DNA of 64,000 bases from Paraburkholderia sp. LEh10 (lineage in GTDB: Bacteria; Pseudomonadota; Gammaproteobacteria; Burkholderiales; Burkholderiaceae), in assembly GCF_017814945.1 (NCBI RefSeq), contig NZ_JAGIPX010000018.1:80944-144943 (forward strand), written 5' to 3'. Each line of letters begins with the position of its first letter. Within the stretch, counting starts at the first letter, position 1. The notes under the pieces were generated by a model. That model was not told the DNA's origin, made no database searches, and saw only the letters and a program-made list of their open reading frames with translations. Both the position numbers and the translations under genes were made by a program. This document shows, in pieces, positions 1-8,039 of this stretch.

Positions 1-69
1 ACGATGCCTCGACGCCAGCGAGCCGCATTGCAGCACGCGCAGCGTCCATTGAACACAGTGGCGCAAGCC

Positions 70-85
70 TGGCATGTGCCTTGCA
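70..85 (+). promoter_or_regulatory. Sigma-54 (-24/-12) promoter of the urt operon
   Basis: The sequence TGGCATGTGCCTTGCA matches the RpoN consensus TGGCAC/TG-N4-TTGCW, with the GG and GC elements ten bases apart as required. It lies about 100 nt before the urtA start codon. Sigma-54 control through NtrC is well known for nitrogen scavenging genes, so nitrogen-limited expression of urtABCDE is likely. The enhancer would lie upstream, at or beyond the window edge. Confidence 0.75.
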
Positions 86-183
86 GTAATCCCGCCCGGC
101 TAGAGCCTGCACCCATAACCAAACAAGCTACGAACGCGGCACGCGTTCGCCACTCACCACCCTCCTATGGCAAGGGGAAGCAC

Positions 184-1485
184 ATGAAACGTCGCAGTCT
201 GCTGAAGCTCGGCTCCATGTCGGGCGCGCTCGCGCTGGCGGGCAAGGTTCCTTTCGCGCATGCCCAGTCGGGCAACGGCCCGATCAAGGTCGGCATCCTG
301 CACTCGCTGTCGGGCACGATGGCGATCTCCGAGACCTCGCTGAAAGACACCGCGTTGATGACGATCGCCGAAATCAACGCAAGCGGCGGCGTGATGGGCC
401 GCAAGATCGAGCCCGTCGTCGTCGATCCCGCTTCGAACTGGCCGCTCTTCGCCGAGAAGGCCCGCCAGCTATTGACGCAGGATAAGGTCGCCTGCGTGTT
501 CGGCTGCTGGACGTCGGTGTCGCGCAAGTCGGTGCTGCCCGTGTTCGAGGAACTGAACGGCCTGCTCTTCTACCCGGTGCAGTATGAAGGCGAAGAGATG
601 TCGCGCAACGTCTTCTATACGGGCGCCGCGCCCAACCAGCAAGCCATCCCCGCGACCGAATACCTGATGAGCGCGGAAGGCGGCGGCGCGAAGCGCTTCT
701 TCCTGCTCGGCACCGACTATGTGTATCCCCGCACGACCAACAAGATCCTGCGCGCGTTCCTCAAGTCGAAGGGCGTGCAGGAGACCGACATCCAAGAGGT
801 CTACACGCCGTTCGGCCACAGCGACTATCAGACGATCGTCGCGAACATCAAGACATTCGCGCAGGGCGGCAAGACCTGCGTGATCTCGACCGTCAACGGC
901 GACTCGAACGTGCCGTTCTACAAGGAGCTCGGCAACCAGGGGCTGAAGGCGACCGATGTGCCCGTCGTCGCGTTCTCCGTCGGCGAAGAGGAACTGCGCG
1001 GCATCGACACGAAGCCGCTGGTCGGCAACCTCGCGGCGTGGAATTACTTCATGTCGGTGAAGGGCCCGTCCAACACGAAGTTCAAGGAGCAATGGGCCGA
1101 ATGGGTGAAATCGCAAAACCTGCCGGGCGGTACGAAGCGCGTGACCAATGACCCGATGGAAGCGACGTATGTCGGCATCCACATGTGGAAGCAGGCCGTC
1201 GAAAAAGCGAAGAGCACCGATGTCGACAAGGTGCGCGTCGCGATGATCGGCCAGAAATTCTCGGCGCCGTCGGGCTTCACGCTCGAAATGGATGGCAACC
1301 ATCATCTGCACAAGCCCGTGATGATCGGCGAAGTGCGTGGGGACGGCCAGTTCAACATCGTCTGGAAGACAAAGACGGCGATTCGCGCGCAGCCGTGGAG
1401 CCCGTATATCGCGGGCAACCAGGGCAAGCCGGATATCGTCAGCTCGATCCCGGCGTTCCTGCGCCGCCGCTCACGCGTGGCCTGA
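184..1485 (+). CDS. urtA: Urea ABC transporter, substrate-binding protein
   Basis: This 433-residue periplasmic protein captures urea for the UrtBCDE transporter. It begins with a twin-arginine-like signal (RRSLLK at residues 3-8) followed by a hydrophobic stretch and an AHAQ cleavage region near residue 28. The mature part has the Leu/Ile/Val-binding-protein fold of the UrtA family (VGILHSLSGTMA, then FGCWTSVSRKSV). The ATG at 184 is chosen because an AAGGGGAAG ribosome site sits just before it and the signal peptide starts there. It is the first gene of the urt operon and follows a sigma-54 promoter. The permease, ATPases and urease downstream confirm urea as the substrate. Confidence 0.95.
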   Translation: MKRRSLLKLGSMSGALALAGKVPFAHAQSGNGPIKVGILHSLSGTMAISETSLKDTALMTIAEINASGGVMGRKIEPVVVDPASNWPLFAEKARQLLTQDKVACVFGCWTSVSRKSVLPVFEELNGLLFYPVQYEGEEMSRNVFYTGAAPNQQAIPATEYLMSAEGGGAKRFFLLGTDYVYPRTTNKILRAFLKSKGVQETDIQEVYTPFGHSDYQTIVANIKTFAQGGKTCVISTVNGDSNVPFYKELGNQGLKATDVPVVAFSVGEEELRGIDTKPLVGNLAAWNYFMSVKGPSNTKFKEQWAEWVKSQNLPGGTKRVTNDPMEATYVGIHMWKQAVEKAKSTDVDKVRVAMIGQKFSAPSGFTLEMDGNHHLHKPVMIGEVRGDGQFNIVWKTKTAIRAQPWSPYIAGNQGKPDIVSSIPAFLRRRSRVA

Positions 1486-1580
1486 CGCGCGATGCCGGTG
1501 CGTTGCGCCCGATACACGCACCGGCACGCCCCCGTTCGCGCAACGCGCCCGCTTCCCGCAGCGCGTGGTACGACGCAATC

Positions 1581-1612
1581 GCGCGATGCCATGCTTTCTG
1601 ATGGCATCGCGC
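1581..1612 (+). promoter_or_regulatory. Stem-loop between urtA and urtB
   Basis: A perfect 12-bp inverted repeat (GCGCGATGCCAT at 1581-1592 and its complement at 1601-1612) surrounds an 8-nt loop. No T-run follows, so it is not a standard terminator. Hairpins after the binding-protein gene often protect that mRNA segment or reduce readthrough, giving more binding protein than permease. That role is inferred here. An ATG inside the right half of the stem (1601) is an alternative urtB start. Confidence 0.5.
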
Positions 1613-1642
1613 CTGCTAGCTCGCTTCATCCTCAAGATCATC

Positions 1643-3325
1643 ATGGCGTACTCACTTTCCACGCTCGCTTCGCTCGCGGCCCGCAGCGCTGACACGCTGC
1701 GCGGCCTGCGCGGGCGAGCACGCCGCGCCGCCGCATCGTGGGCGCTGGGCGCGGCGCTCGCCGCGCTTGCACCCGTCAGCGCTCATGCGTTGACAGCCGC
1801 CGATGTCGCGCCGCTCACGGGCGACGACTTCGATGCGAAGTCCGCCGCCATCGACAAGCTGATCGCGAATCACGACGCGCCTTCCGTCGCGCTGCTCAAG
1901 GCGTTGTCCGAAGACGGCGCGCTCGCCACCGATTCCGGCGAAGTGCTGATACAGGACAACGACAGCGCGCGCGATGCCGTCACGGGCAAGACCGTCGCCG
2001 CGGGCGACGCGCAGCCGATCACGCTGAACAATCTGCTGCGCTCGAAGGTAGCGGGCGCGCTGTCGGGCCTGCAACTCGACTCCGCCGATCCCGCGAAGCG
2101 CGCGCAAGCGATCGCGGCGCTGCTGAAGACGCCCGATCCGTCGATGAAGCCGCAGATCGATGCGGCGCGCGCGAAGGAAACGGATCCGGCGCTGAAAAAG
2201 CGCCTCGATACGCTTTGGGCGATGACGGCGCTGCACGACAGCGACGCCGCGAAACGGCTCGAAGCGGTGACGCTCGTCGCCGCGCGGCGCGACCTGGAGA
2301 TGTACGAACTGCTGCGCCCGCTCGTCGAGAAGAAGCCGGACGGCAGCTTCGGCGAAACCGACGCGCGCGTGCGCGAGGCCGCGCAGCAAGGCATCGCCGC
2401 ACTCGATTCGATCCAGCGCCGCAGCGAGATCGCAGGGACGCTGTTCGCCGGGTTGTCGCTTGGCAGCGTGCTGCTGCTCGCGGCGCTCGGCCTTGCGATC
2501 ACGTACGGGCTGATCGGCGTGATCAACATGGCGCATGGCGAGTTTCTGATGATCGGCGCTTATGCGACGTATGTCGTGCAGAACCTCGTGCAGCGCTACG
2601 TGCCCGGCGCGTTCGACTGGTATCCCCTCATCGCCGTGCCCGCTTCGTTCGTGGTCGCGGCGCTCGTCGGCATCGCGCTCGAGCGGCTCGTGCTGAAGCA
2701 TCTGTATGGACGTCCGCTCGAAACGCTGCTGACCACGTTCGGCATTAGCCTGATCCTGATCCAGGCGACGCGCATGCTGTTCGGTGCGCAAAACGTGCAG
2801 GTCGTGAATCCTTCGTGGATGAGCGGCGGCGTCACGGTGATGCAGAACCTGATTCTGCCGTACAACCGGCTCGCGATTCTCGCGTTCTCGCTGCTCGTCG
2901 TCGCGATCGCGTGGGCGGTGCTGACGAAGACGCGCCTCGGCCTTTTCGTGCGCGCGGTGACGCAGAACCGCCGCATGGCCGCGTGCGTCGGCGTGAAGAC
3001 CGCGTATGTCGATTCGTACGCGTTCGCGTTCGGCGCGGGCATCGCGGGACTCGGCGGCTGCGCGCTGTCGCAGATCGGCAATGTCGGGCCGGACCTCGGA
3101 CAGAGCTACATCATCGATTCGTTCATGGCCGTCGTGCTCGGCGGCGTCGGCCAGCTGGCGGGCACGGTGATCGGCGGCTTCGGGCTCGGGCTCGTGAGCA
3201 AGGCCATCGAGCCGTTCTGGGGCGCGGTGCTCGCGAAGATCGCGGTGCTCGTGCTGATCGTGCTGTTCATCCAGAAGCGTCCGCAGGGCATGTTCGCCCT
3301 GAAGGGCCGCAGCGCGGAGGCATGA
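1643..3325 (+). CDS. urtB: Urea ABC transporter, permease subunit UrtB
   Basis: This inner-membrane protein of 560 residues forms half of the urea channel. Its N-terminus has a signal-like hydrophobic segment (near residues 30-50) followed by a periplasmic domain of about 200 residues, a layout typical of UrtB. The C-terminal ~300 residues are a LivH-type permease with multiple membrane spans (start IAGTLFAGLSLGSVLL; motif GLIGVINMAHGEFLMIG). The start is uncertain: ATG 1643 and ATG 1601 are both in frame and neither has a clear ribosome site. The stop is one base from the urtC start, so the two are probably translated together. Confidence 0.93.
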   Translation: MAYSLSTLASLAARSADTLRGLRGRARRAAASWALGAALAALAPVSAHALTAADVAPLTGDDFDAKSAAIDKLIANHDAPSVALLKALSEDGALATDSGEVLIQDNDSARDAVTGKTVAAGDAQPITLNNLLRSKVAGALSGLQLDSADPAKRAQAIAALLKTPDPSMKPQIDAARAKETDPALKKRLDTLWAMTALHDSDAAKRLEAVTLVAARRDLEMYELLRPLVEKKPDGSFGETDARVREAAQQGIAALDSIQRRSEIAGTLFAGLSLGSVLLLAALGLAITYGLIGVINMAHGEFLMIGAYATYVVQNLVQRYVPGAFDWYPLIAVPASFVVAALVGIALERLVLKHLYGRPLETLLTTFGISLILIQATRMLFGAQNVQVVNPSWMSGGVTVMQNLILPYNRLAILAFSLLVVAIAWAVLTKTRLGLFVRAVTQNRRMAACVGVKTAYVDSYAFAFGAGIAGLGGCALSQIGNVGPDLGQSYIIDSFMAVVLGGVGQLAGTVIGGFGLGLVSKAIEPFWGAVLAKIAVLVLIVLFIQKRPQGMFALKGRSAEA

Positions 3326-3326
3326 C

Positions 3327-4514
3327 ATGACATACGCGACTTCTTCCGCTTCCACTTCCGTCCAGACGCGGGGCGCGCCTCACGCGAGCGGACGGGAACA
3401 ACTCGAAGGCTTCGCGCTCGGCTTGCCGCCGCGCCCCGCCCTCCTGTCGCGGCGGGCATGGCAATTGCTGGTCGCGCTGATCATCGCGGTCGGACTCGGC
3501 GTGCCGTTCACGGCGCTGGTGCTGCCGCAGACGAGCGCATTCCATTTGTCCGCGTATGCGCTGACGCTCGTCGGCAAGCTGATGTGCTACGCGATTGCCG
3601 CACTCGCGCTCGATCTCGTTTGGGGCTACTGCGGCATTCTGAGCCTCGGGCACGGTCTCTTCTTCGCGCTCGGCGGCTACGCGATCGGCATGTACCTGAT
3701 GCGCGCGATCGGCCACGACGGCAAGTACGGCAGTGACCTGCCCGACTTCATGGTGTTTCTCGACTGGCATCAGTTACCGTGGTACTGGGAGGGCACGCAG
3801 CATCTCGCGTATGCGCTGCTGCTCGTCGTGCTGGCGCCTGCCGTGCTCGCATGGGTGTTCGGCTTTTTCACGTTCCGCTCGCGCGTGAAGGGCGTGTATC
3901 TGTCAATCATCACGCAGGCGATGACGTTTGCCGCGATGCTGCTGTTCTACCGTAACGAGACGGGCTTCGGCGGCAACAACGGCTTCACCGATTTCAAGCG
4001 GATCGCGGGTTTCCCGATCACGCATCCTGGCACGCGCACGGCCCTTTTTCTGATGACGTTTGCCGTGCTGGTGCTCGCGTTCATCGGCGCGCGGGCCATT
4101 GTCACATCGAAGCTCGGTCGCGTCGTGACGGCCGTGCGCGATGGCGAGACGCGCCTGATGTTCCTCGGCTACAGCCCGCTTGCGTACAAGCTGTTCGTAT
4201 GGACGGTATCGGCCGTGCTGTGCGGCATCGCGGGCGCGCTGTATGTGCCGCAGGTCGGCATCATCAATCCGGGCGAGATGTCGCCGGGCAACTCGATCGA
4301 GATGGCGATCTGGGTGGCCGTCGGCGGGCGCGGCACGTTGATCGGGCCGATCATCGGCGCGTTTGCGGTGAATGGCGCGAAGAGCTTCTTTACCGCTTAT
4401 TTCGCGGAGTACTGGCTGTTCTTTCTGGGCCTGATTTTCGTGCTGGTGCCGTTGCTGCTGCCGAACGGGATCATGGGGCTGATCGAACTCGTGACGCGCA
4501 GGAGGAACCGCTGA
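3327..4514 (+). CDS. urtC: Urea ABC transporter, permease subunit UrtC
   Basis: This second inner-membrane permease of the urea transporter has 395 residues and is related to LivM. It has repeated hydrophobic helices and the family motifs DLVWGYCGILSLGHGLFFALGGY and, near the C-terminus, VAVGGRGTLIGPIIGAF. It starts one base after the urtB stop and its TGA overlaps the urtD ATG by one base, so urtB, urtC and urtD form a tightly coupled unit. Length and motif order are normal for the family. Confidence 0.94.
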   Translation: MTYATSSASTSVQTRGAPHASGREQLEGFALGLPPRPALLSRRAWQLLVALIIAVGLGVPFTALVLPQTSAFHLSAYALTLVGKLMCYAIAALALDLVWGYCGILSLGHGLFFALGGYAIGMYLMRAIGHDGKYGSDLPDFMVFLDWHQLPWYWEGTQHLAYALLLVVLAPAVLAWVFGFFTFRSRVKGVYLSIITQAMTFAAMLLFYRNETGFGGNNGFTDFKRIAGFPITHPGTRTALFLMTFAVLVLAFIGARAIVTSKLGRVVTAVRDGETRLMFLGYSPLAYKLFVWTVSAVLCGIAGALYVPQVGIINPGEMSPGNSIEMAIWVAVGGRGTLIGPIIGAFAVNGAKSFFTAYFAEYWLFFLGLIFVLVPLLLPNGIMGLIELVTRRRNR

Positions 4515-5377
4515 TGAACGCGCACCCGATGGTCCCCGATCCGTCATTGCCGGAAGGGCACGATGGCCGCGCGCTGTCCGGCGTGGCGACGATGGGCCAC
4601 GCCGTCAAGCCTGGCGAAATCGACCTGTCGCATGGGGCGATTCTTTATCTCGAGGACGTGACGGTTTCATTCGATGGCTTTCGCGCGTTGAATGCGCTGT
4701 CGCTATCGATCGACGCGGGCGAACTGCGCTGCATCATCGGCCCGAACGGCGCGGGCAAGACGACGATGATGGACGTCATCACGGGCAAGACTTCGCCCGA
4801 TTCGGGCAAGGTGTTTCTGGGGCAGACGATCGACCTGACGCGGATGAACGAGCCGTCGATCGCGCGCGCGGGCATCGGGCGGAAGTTCCAGAAGCCGACG
4901 GTGTTCGAGCAGCATCCCGTGTGGGAAAACCTCGAACTGGCGATGAAGACCGACAAGGGCTGGCTCGCTTCGCTGCGAGCTCGTCTGGATCGGGAAGCGC
5001 AGTCTCGCATCGAGGAAACCTTGTCGCTGATACGTCTCGAAGGCGAGGCGCTGCGGCCTGCGGGCGAGCTCTCGCATGGTCAGAAGCAGCGGCTGGAGAT
5101 CGGGATGTTGTTGATGCAGCAGCCTGCGTTGTTGTTGCTCGACGAACCCGCGGCTGGGATGACTGACGATGAGACCATGGAACTCGCCGGGCTGCTTAAC
5201 CACTTGCGTGGTACGTGCTCGATGATGGTCGTTGAGCACGATATGGAGTTTGTGGCCGCGCTGGCGGGCGAGTCCGGAAAGGTGACGGTGATGGCCGAGG
5301 GTCGTGTGCTGGCACAGGGGACGCTTGATGAGGTCAAGCGGGATGCGGCGGTTGTTGAGAGTTATCTTGGGCGGTAG
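4514..5377 (+). CDS. urtD: Urea ABC transporter, ATP-binding protein UrtD
   Basis: This cytoplasmic ATPase of 287 residues powers urea import together with UrtE. The Walker A motif GPNGAGKTT is at residues 76-84, the signature is LSHGQKQ, and the Walker B is LLLLDEP. The GIGRKFQKPTVFEQ segment is typical of LivG/UrtD proteins. The N-terminal ~40 residues extend beyond the ABC core, which is common in UrtD. The ATG overlaps the urtC stop and a GGAGGA ribosome site precedes it. In most urt operons urtE follows directly. Here it is displaced about 850 bp by a repeat. Confidence 0.94.
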   Translation: MNAHPMVPDPSLPEGHDGRALSGVATMGHAVKPGEIDLSHGAILYLEDVTVSFDGFRALNALSLSIDAGELRCIIGPNGAGKTTMMDVITGKTSPDSGKVFLGQTIDLTRMNEPSIARAGIGRKFQKPTVFEQHPVWENLELAMKTDKGWLASLRARLDREAQSRIEETLSLIRLEGEALRPAGELSHGQKQRLEIGMLLMQQPALLLLDEPAAGMTDDETMELAGLLNHLRGTCSMMVVEHDMEFVAALAGESGKVTVMAEGRVLAQGTLDEVKRDAAVVESYLGR

Positions 5378-5491
5378 GGGTTTTTTGTTTGCAACTGTTT
5401 TGCCGCTGTCGCTGGCGGATTGTTTTGCCGCTGTCGCTGGCATCCGCGATAGCGCCTCGCGGCGTGGGCGTCGCCCCTGTGCGGGGCGGCA

Positions 5492-5523
5492 CCTACTTTC
5501 TTTGCCGCGGCAAAGAAAGTAGG
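5492..5523. repeat. Perfect 32-bp palindrome, left arm of copy A
   Basis: CCTACTTTCTTTGCCG is followed directly by its exact reverse complement. The same 32-bp palindrome occurs at 5985-6016 and 13470-13501, with a symmetric variant at 13961-13992. It could form a cruciform or bind a dimeric protein, but the function is unknown. Confidence 0.9.
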
Positions 5524-5984
5524 CAAAGAAAGCCGCTCACACCGCCAATGCTTGACGCTTGTCCACGGGCTCTTAACGTCCCCGCACTTCGCATAGTAGC
5601 GTGCTGACCGATGTTCGTTGCCAACGTGCCCGGCAATTGCCTCACCCGCGTCATGCGCTCGCACAATGGCCTTCCATCGCTGATGGTTTAGCGCCCTGTG
5701 CGGCAAACATATGTAGGGTGTCGCGCCTCATAGGGCGGCGCTCGAACCATGCAGAGACGTCGCGCAGCGAAGGTGTTCTAAGGCGCGATGGCCTACATAC
5801 GTTTGCCGCACAGGGGCGGTGGATAGTCGAAGTCGTATTCTGCAACGCAGGGGCATGAAGCGGTTGAGGCGTTCAATCAGTGCGCTGGCACGGACATGGG
5901 TCAGCGCGTTGCCGTGCGAAGTGCGGGGACGTTAAGGGCCCGTGGGTAACGGTCAAGGTTTGGCGGTGTGAGCGGCTTTCTTTG

Positions 5985-6016
5985 CCTACTTTCTTTGCCG
6001 CGGCAAAGAAAGTAGG
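5985..6016. repeat. Perfect 32-bp palindrome, right arm of copy A
   Basis: This is identical to the palindrome at 5492-5523. It is preceded by a partial GCTTTCTTTG copy, and the same arrangement appears mirrored in the other arm. Confidence 0.9.
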
Positions 6017-6054
6017 TGCCGCCCCGCACAGGGGCAACGCCCGCGCCGCGAGGC

Positions 6055-6164
6055 GCATCGCGGATGCCAGCGACAGCGGCAAAACACAACCCGCATCGCG
6101 GATGCCAGCGACGGCGGCATAACAAACCGCATCGCGGATGCCAGCGACAGCAACAGTGGCAAAG
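6055..6164. repeat. Tandem repeat, ~36-38 bp unit, three copies
   Basis: Units begin at 6055, 6093 and 6129 with GCATCGCGGATGCCAGCGAC, followed by a variable AC-rich tail. The array forms the right border of copy A and reaches to within 70 bp of urtE. The left border (about 5399-5442) has the inverse-complement motif GCCGCTGTCGCTGGC twice. Confidence 0.8.
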
Positions 6165-6229
6165 CAACCCAACAGCGTCGCAGACAAACCAATCCAAAAC
6201 AAACCAAACCCAAATCTGGAACTGGAAAA

Positions 6230-6922
6230 ATGCTAGAAATCCAAAACCTGAACCAATACTACGGCGGCAGCCACATCCTCCGAGATGTGAAGCTAACCGT
6301 GCCGGACGGCAAGCTAACCGTCCTCCTGGGCCGCAACGGCGTCGGCAAAACGACGCTTCTCAAGTGTCTGATGGGCGTAGTCCCATCCAGAACCGGCGAG
6401 ATCAAATGGCGCGGCACGCAGATATCGAAACTCGCCCCCCATGCGCGCGTAGCGCAAGGACTGGCCTACGTCCCGCAAGGCCGGGACATCTTTCCAAGAC
6501 TGACGGTCGAAGAAAACCTGCTGGTCGGCGCGGCCAGCAAAAAAGCCCCAAAGAAAATCCCCGACCGCATCTACAGTCTGTTCCCCGTCCTCAAGGACAT
6601 GAAAGCACGCCGCGGCGGCGACCTGTCGGGCGGCCAGCAGCAACAACTGGCCATCGGCCGCGCGCTGATGAGCGAACCGCAACTGCTGATCCTCGATGAA
6701 CCCACGGAAGGCATTCAACCGTCGATCATCCAGGACATCGGCAGGACGTTGCGTCAACTCGTCGAGGAAATGGGCCTGACGGTGCTGCTCGTCGAGCAAT
6801 ACTACGACTTCGCGAAAGCGATCGCCGACGGCTACTGGGTCATGAGCCGCGGTGAAATCATCGCGGGCGGCGAAGGCGCCAACATGGACCGCGACGGCGT
6901 GCGCACCCTGATCGCCGTATGA
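6230..6922 (+). CDS. urtE: Urea ABC transporter, ATP-binding protein UrtE
   Basis: This second ATPase of the urea importer has 230 residues and is LivF-like. Walker A GRNGVGKTT is at residues 34-42, the signature LSGGQ at about 133-137, and Walker B LLILDEP at about 153-159. The MLEIQNLNQYYGGSHIL start is typical of UrtE. It completes the urtABCDE set but is separated from urtD by the palindromic repeat. It must therefore depend on readthrough or on its own promoter, and I see no clear promoter in the repeat-rich upstream DNA. ureD follows 42 bp downstream in the same direction. Confidence 0.94.
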   Translation: MLEIQNLNQYYGGSHILRDVKLTVPDGKLTVLLGRNGVGKTTLLKCLMGVVPSRTGEIKWRGTQISKLAPHARVAQGLAYVPQGRDIFPRLTVEENLLVGAASKKAPKKIPDRIYSLFPVLKDMKARRGGDLSGGQQQQLAIGRALMSEPQLLILDEPTEGIQPSIIQDIGRTLRQLVEEMGLTVLLVEQYYDFAKAIADGYWVMSRGEIIAGGEGANMDRDGVRTLIAV

Positions 6923-6964
6923 CGGCAAGCCATCCTCGGACGCTTTAACTGCTATCCTTCCCGC

Positions 6965-7846
6965 ATGTCGCTTCACGAAGATCACGCCACGCTCGCCGCC
7001 ATCGACGACGCCACACACACCCTGTGGCGCGCGCGGCTCGAACTCGGCTTCGCACGACACGGCGGCCGCACGACCCTCGCACATCGTCTGCATGAAGGCC
7101 CGCTGCGTCTGCAACGTCCGCTCTACCCTGAAGGGCCGTCCATCTGCCATGCCGTCATCGTGCATCCGCCCGGCGGTATCGCGGGTGGCGACCGCCTCGA
7201 TATCGATGTGCGCCTCGGCGCGGATACCCATGCCGTGCTCACCACGCCCGGCGCGACGAAGTGGTACAAGTCCAACGGGCGCGCGGCGCAACAGCGCATC
7301 GCGATACGCGCCGGCGCGAATGCGAAACTCGACTGGCTGCCGCAAAACAACATCGTCTTCGATCACGCGAACGCTTCCCTCGACTTCTCGCTCACGCTCG
7401 ATGAAGGCGCGACAGCGCTCGGTTGGGACGCGACGCAACTCGGCCGGCAGGCAGCGGGCGAACGCTGGTCGAAAGGCCAGCTGCGCGCGGTGTCGCGCAT
7501 CGTCGGCGCCGATGGCCGGCCGCTGTGGTTCGAACGCGCGGCGCTCGCCGCTCACGACCCGTTGCGCAACGCGCCGCAAGGTCTGGCAGGCTTCCCCGCG
7601 TTCGGCACACTCTGGGCCGTGAGCCCGCAATGCGACGACGCGCTCGCGGAAACGCTCAGCGCCCAACTGCCCTTCGACGATGCCGTGCGCGCCGCCGCTT
7701 CGTGCGTTTGTCCGGGCGTGCTGATCGTGCGCGCCGTCGCGCGATCGATGGAAACGCTCCAGCATGCGCTCACAGATTGCTGGTTGCATCTGCGCCCCAT
7801 CGTGCATCGCGTGAATGCCGCGCCGCTGCGTCTCTGGACGACCTGA
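6965..7846 (+). CDS. ureD: Urease accessory protein UreD
   Basis: This cytoplasmic chaperone of 293 residues binds apo-urease and, with UreF and UreG, forms the complex that delivers nickel and CO2 to the active site. Family motifs include HPPGGIAGGDRL, TTPGATKWYKSNG and LPQNNIVFDHA, spaced as in UreD/UreH proteins, and the length is normal. It opens the urease block after urtE. An unrelated binding-protein gene separates it from ureA, which is unusual because ureD normally abuts ureA. Confidence 0.94.
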   Translation: MSLHEDHATLAAIDDATHTLWRARLELGFARHGGRTTLAHRLHEGPLRLQRPLYPEGPSICHAVIVHPPGGIAGGDRLDIDVRLGADTHAVLTTPGATKWYKSNGRAAQQRIAIRAGANAKLDWLPQNNIVFDHANASLDFSLTLDEGATALGWDATQLGRQAAGERWSKGQLRAVSRIVGADGRPLWFERAALAAHDPLRNAPQGLAGFPAFGTLWAVSPQCDDALAETLSAQLPFDDAVRAAASCVCPGVLIVRAVARSMETLQHALTDCWLHLRPIVHRVNAAPLRLWTT

Positions 7847-7941
7847 GCGGATCGCGGTCACGCCCCATCTTCGGGCATCGCTGCGCGCCGCCGTGGTGCA
7901 GACGCGCGCGCGAAACACCGCCAGGCCCCGATCGGCCTGCA

Positions 7942-7957
7942 TGGCATGGCCCTTGCT
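7942..7957 (+). promoter_or_regulatory. Sigma-54 promoter before the binding-protein gene
   Basis: TGGCATGGCCCTTGCT fits the sigma-54 consensus at the GG (-24) and GC (-12) elements with the required ten-base spacing, and matches TTGCW exactly. It lies 83 nt before the start codon at 8040. It implies that this gene, and perhaps ureABCEFG downstream, is induced under nitrogen limitation independently of urtA. Confidence 0.72.
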
Positions 7958-8039
7958 GCTAAACGCGCCTCACAACGCCGCAGTCAGCGGCAAACCAACC
8001 CAGTTCTCCAAACTCACACGCCCGAAGAACATCGCCGCC

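Larger units (their letters stand above)
5423..6084. repeat. Nested palindromic repeat, copy A (between urtD and urtE)
   Basis: The gap 5378-6229 has no convincing gene. It holds inverted arms of about 170 bp (5423-5592 and 5916-6084, roughly 90% identical by eye). Each arm contains a perfect 32-bp palindrome with half-site CCTACTTTCTTTGCCG (5492-5523 and 5985-6016). Inside them is a second inverted repeat of about 27 bp (5691-5717 and 5792-5818, GCGGCAAAC core). The ~660-bp unit recurs at 13402-14060 in the same orientation. Short open frames across it change with every symmetric arm and look non-coding. No transposase is present, so it may be a non-autonomous element. Confidence 0.85.

Noticed and set aside
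1652..3355. A 567-codon open frame on the minus strand
   Set aside because: It is antisense to urtB, with no recognisable domain and skewed composition.
5600..6210. Several 60-110 codon frames in the gap between urtD and urtE
   Set aside because: They cross the symmetric arms of the palindromic repeat in both directions and mirror each other, so they reflect DNA symmetry and not protein coding.
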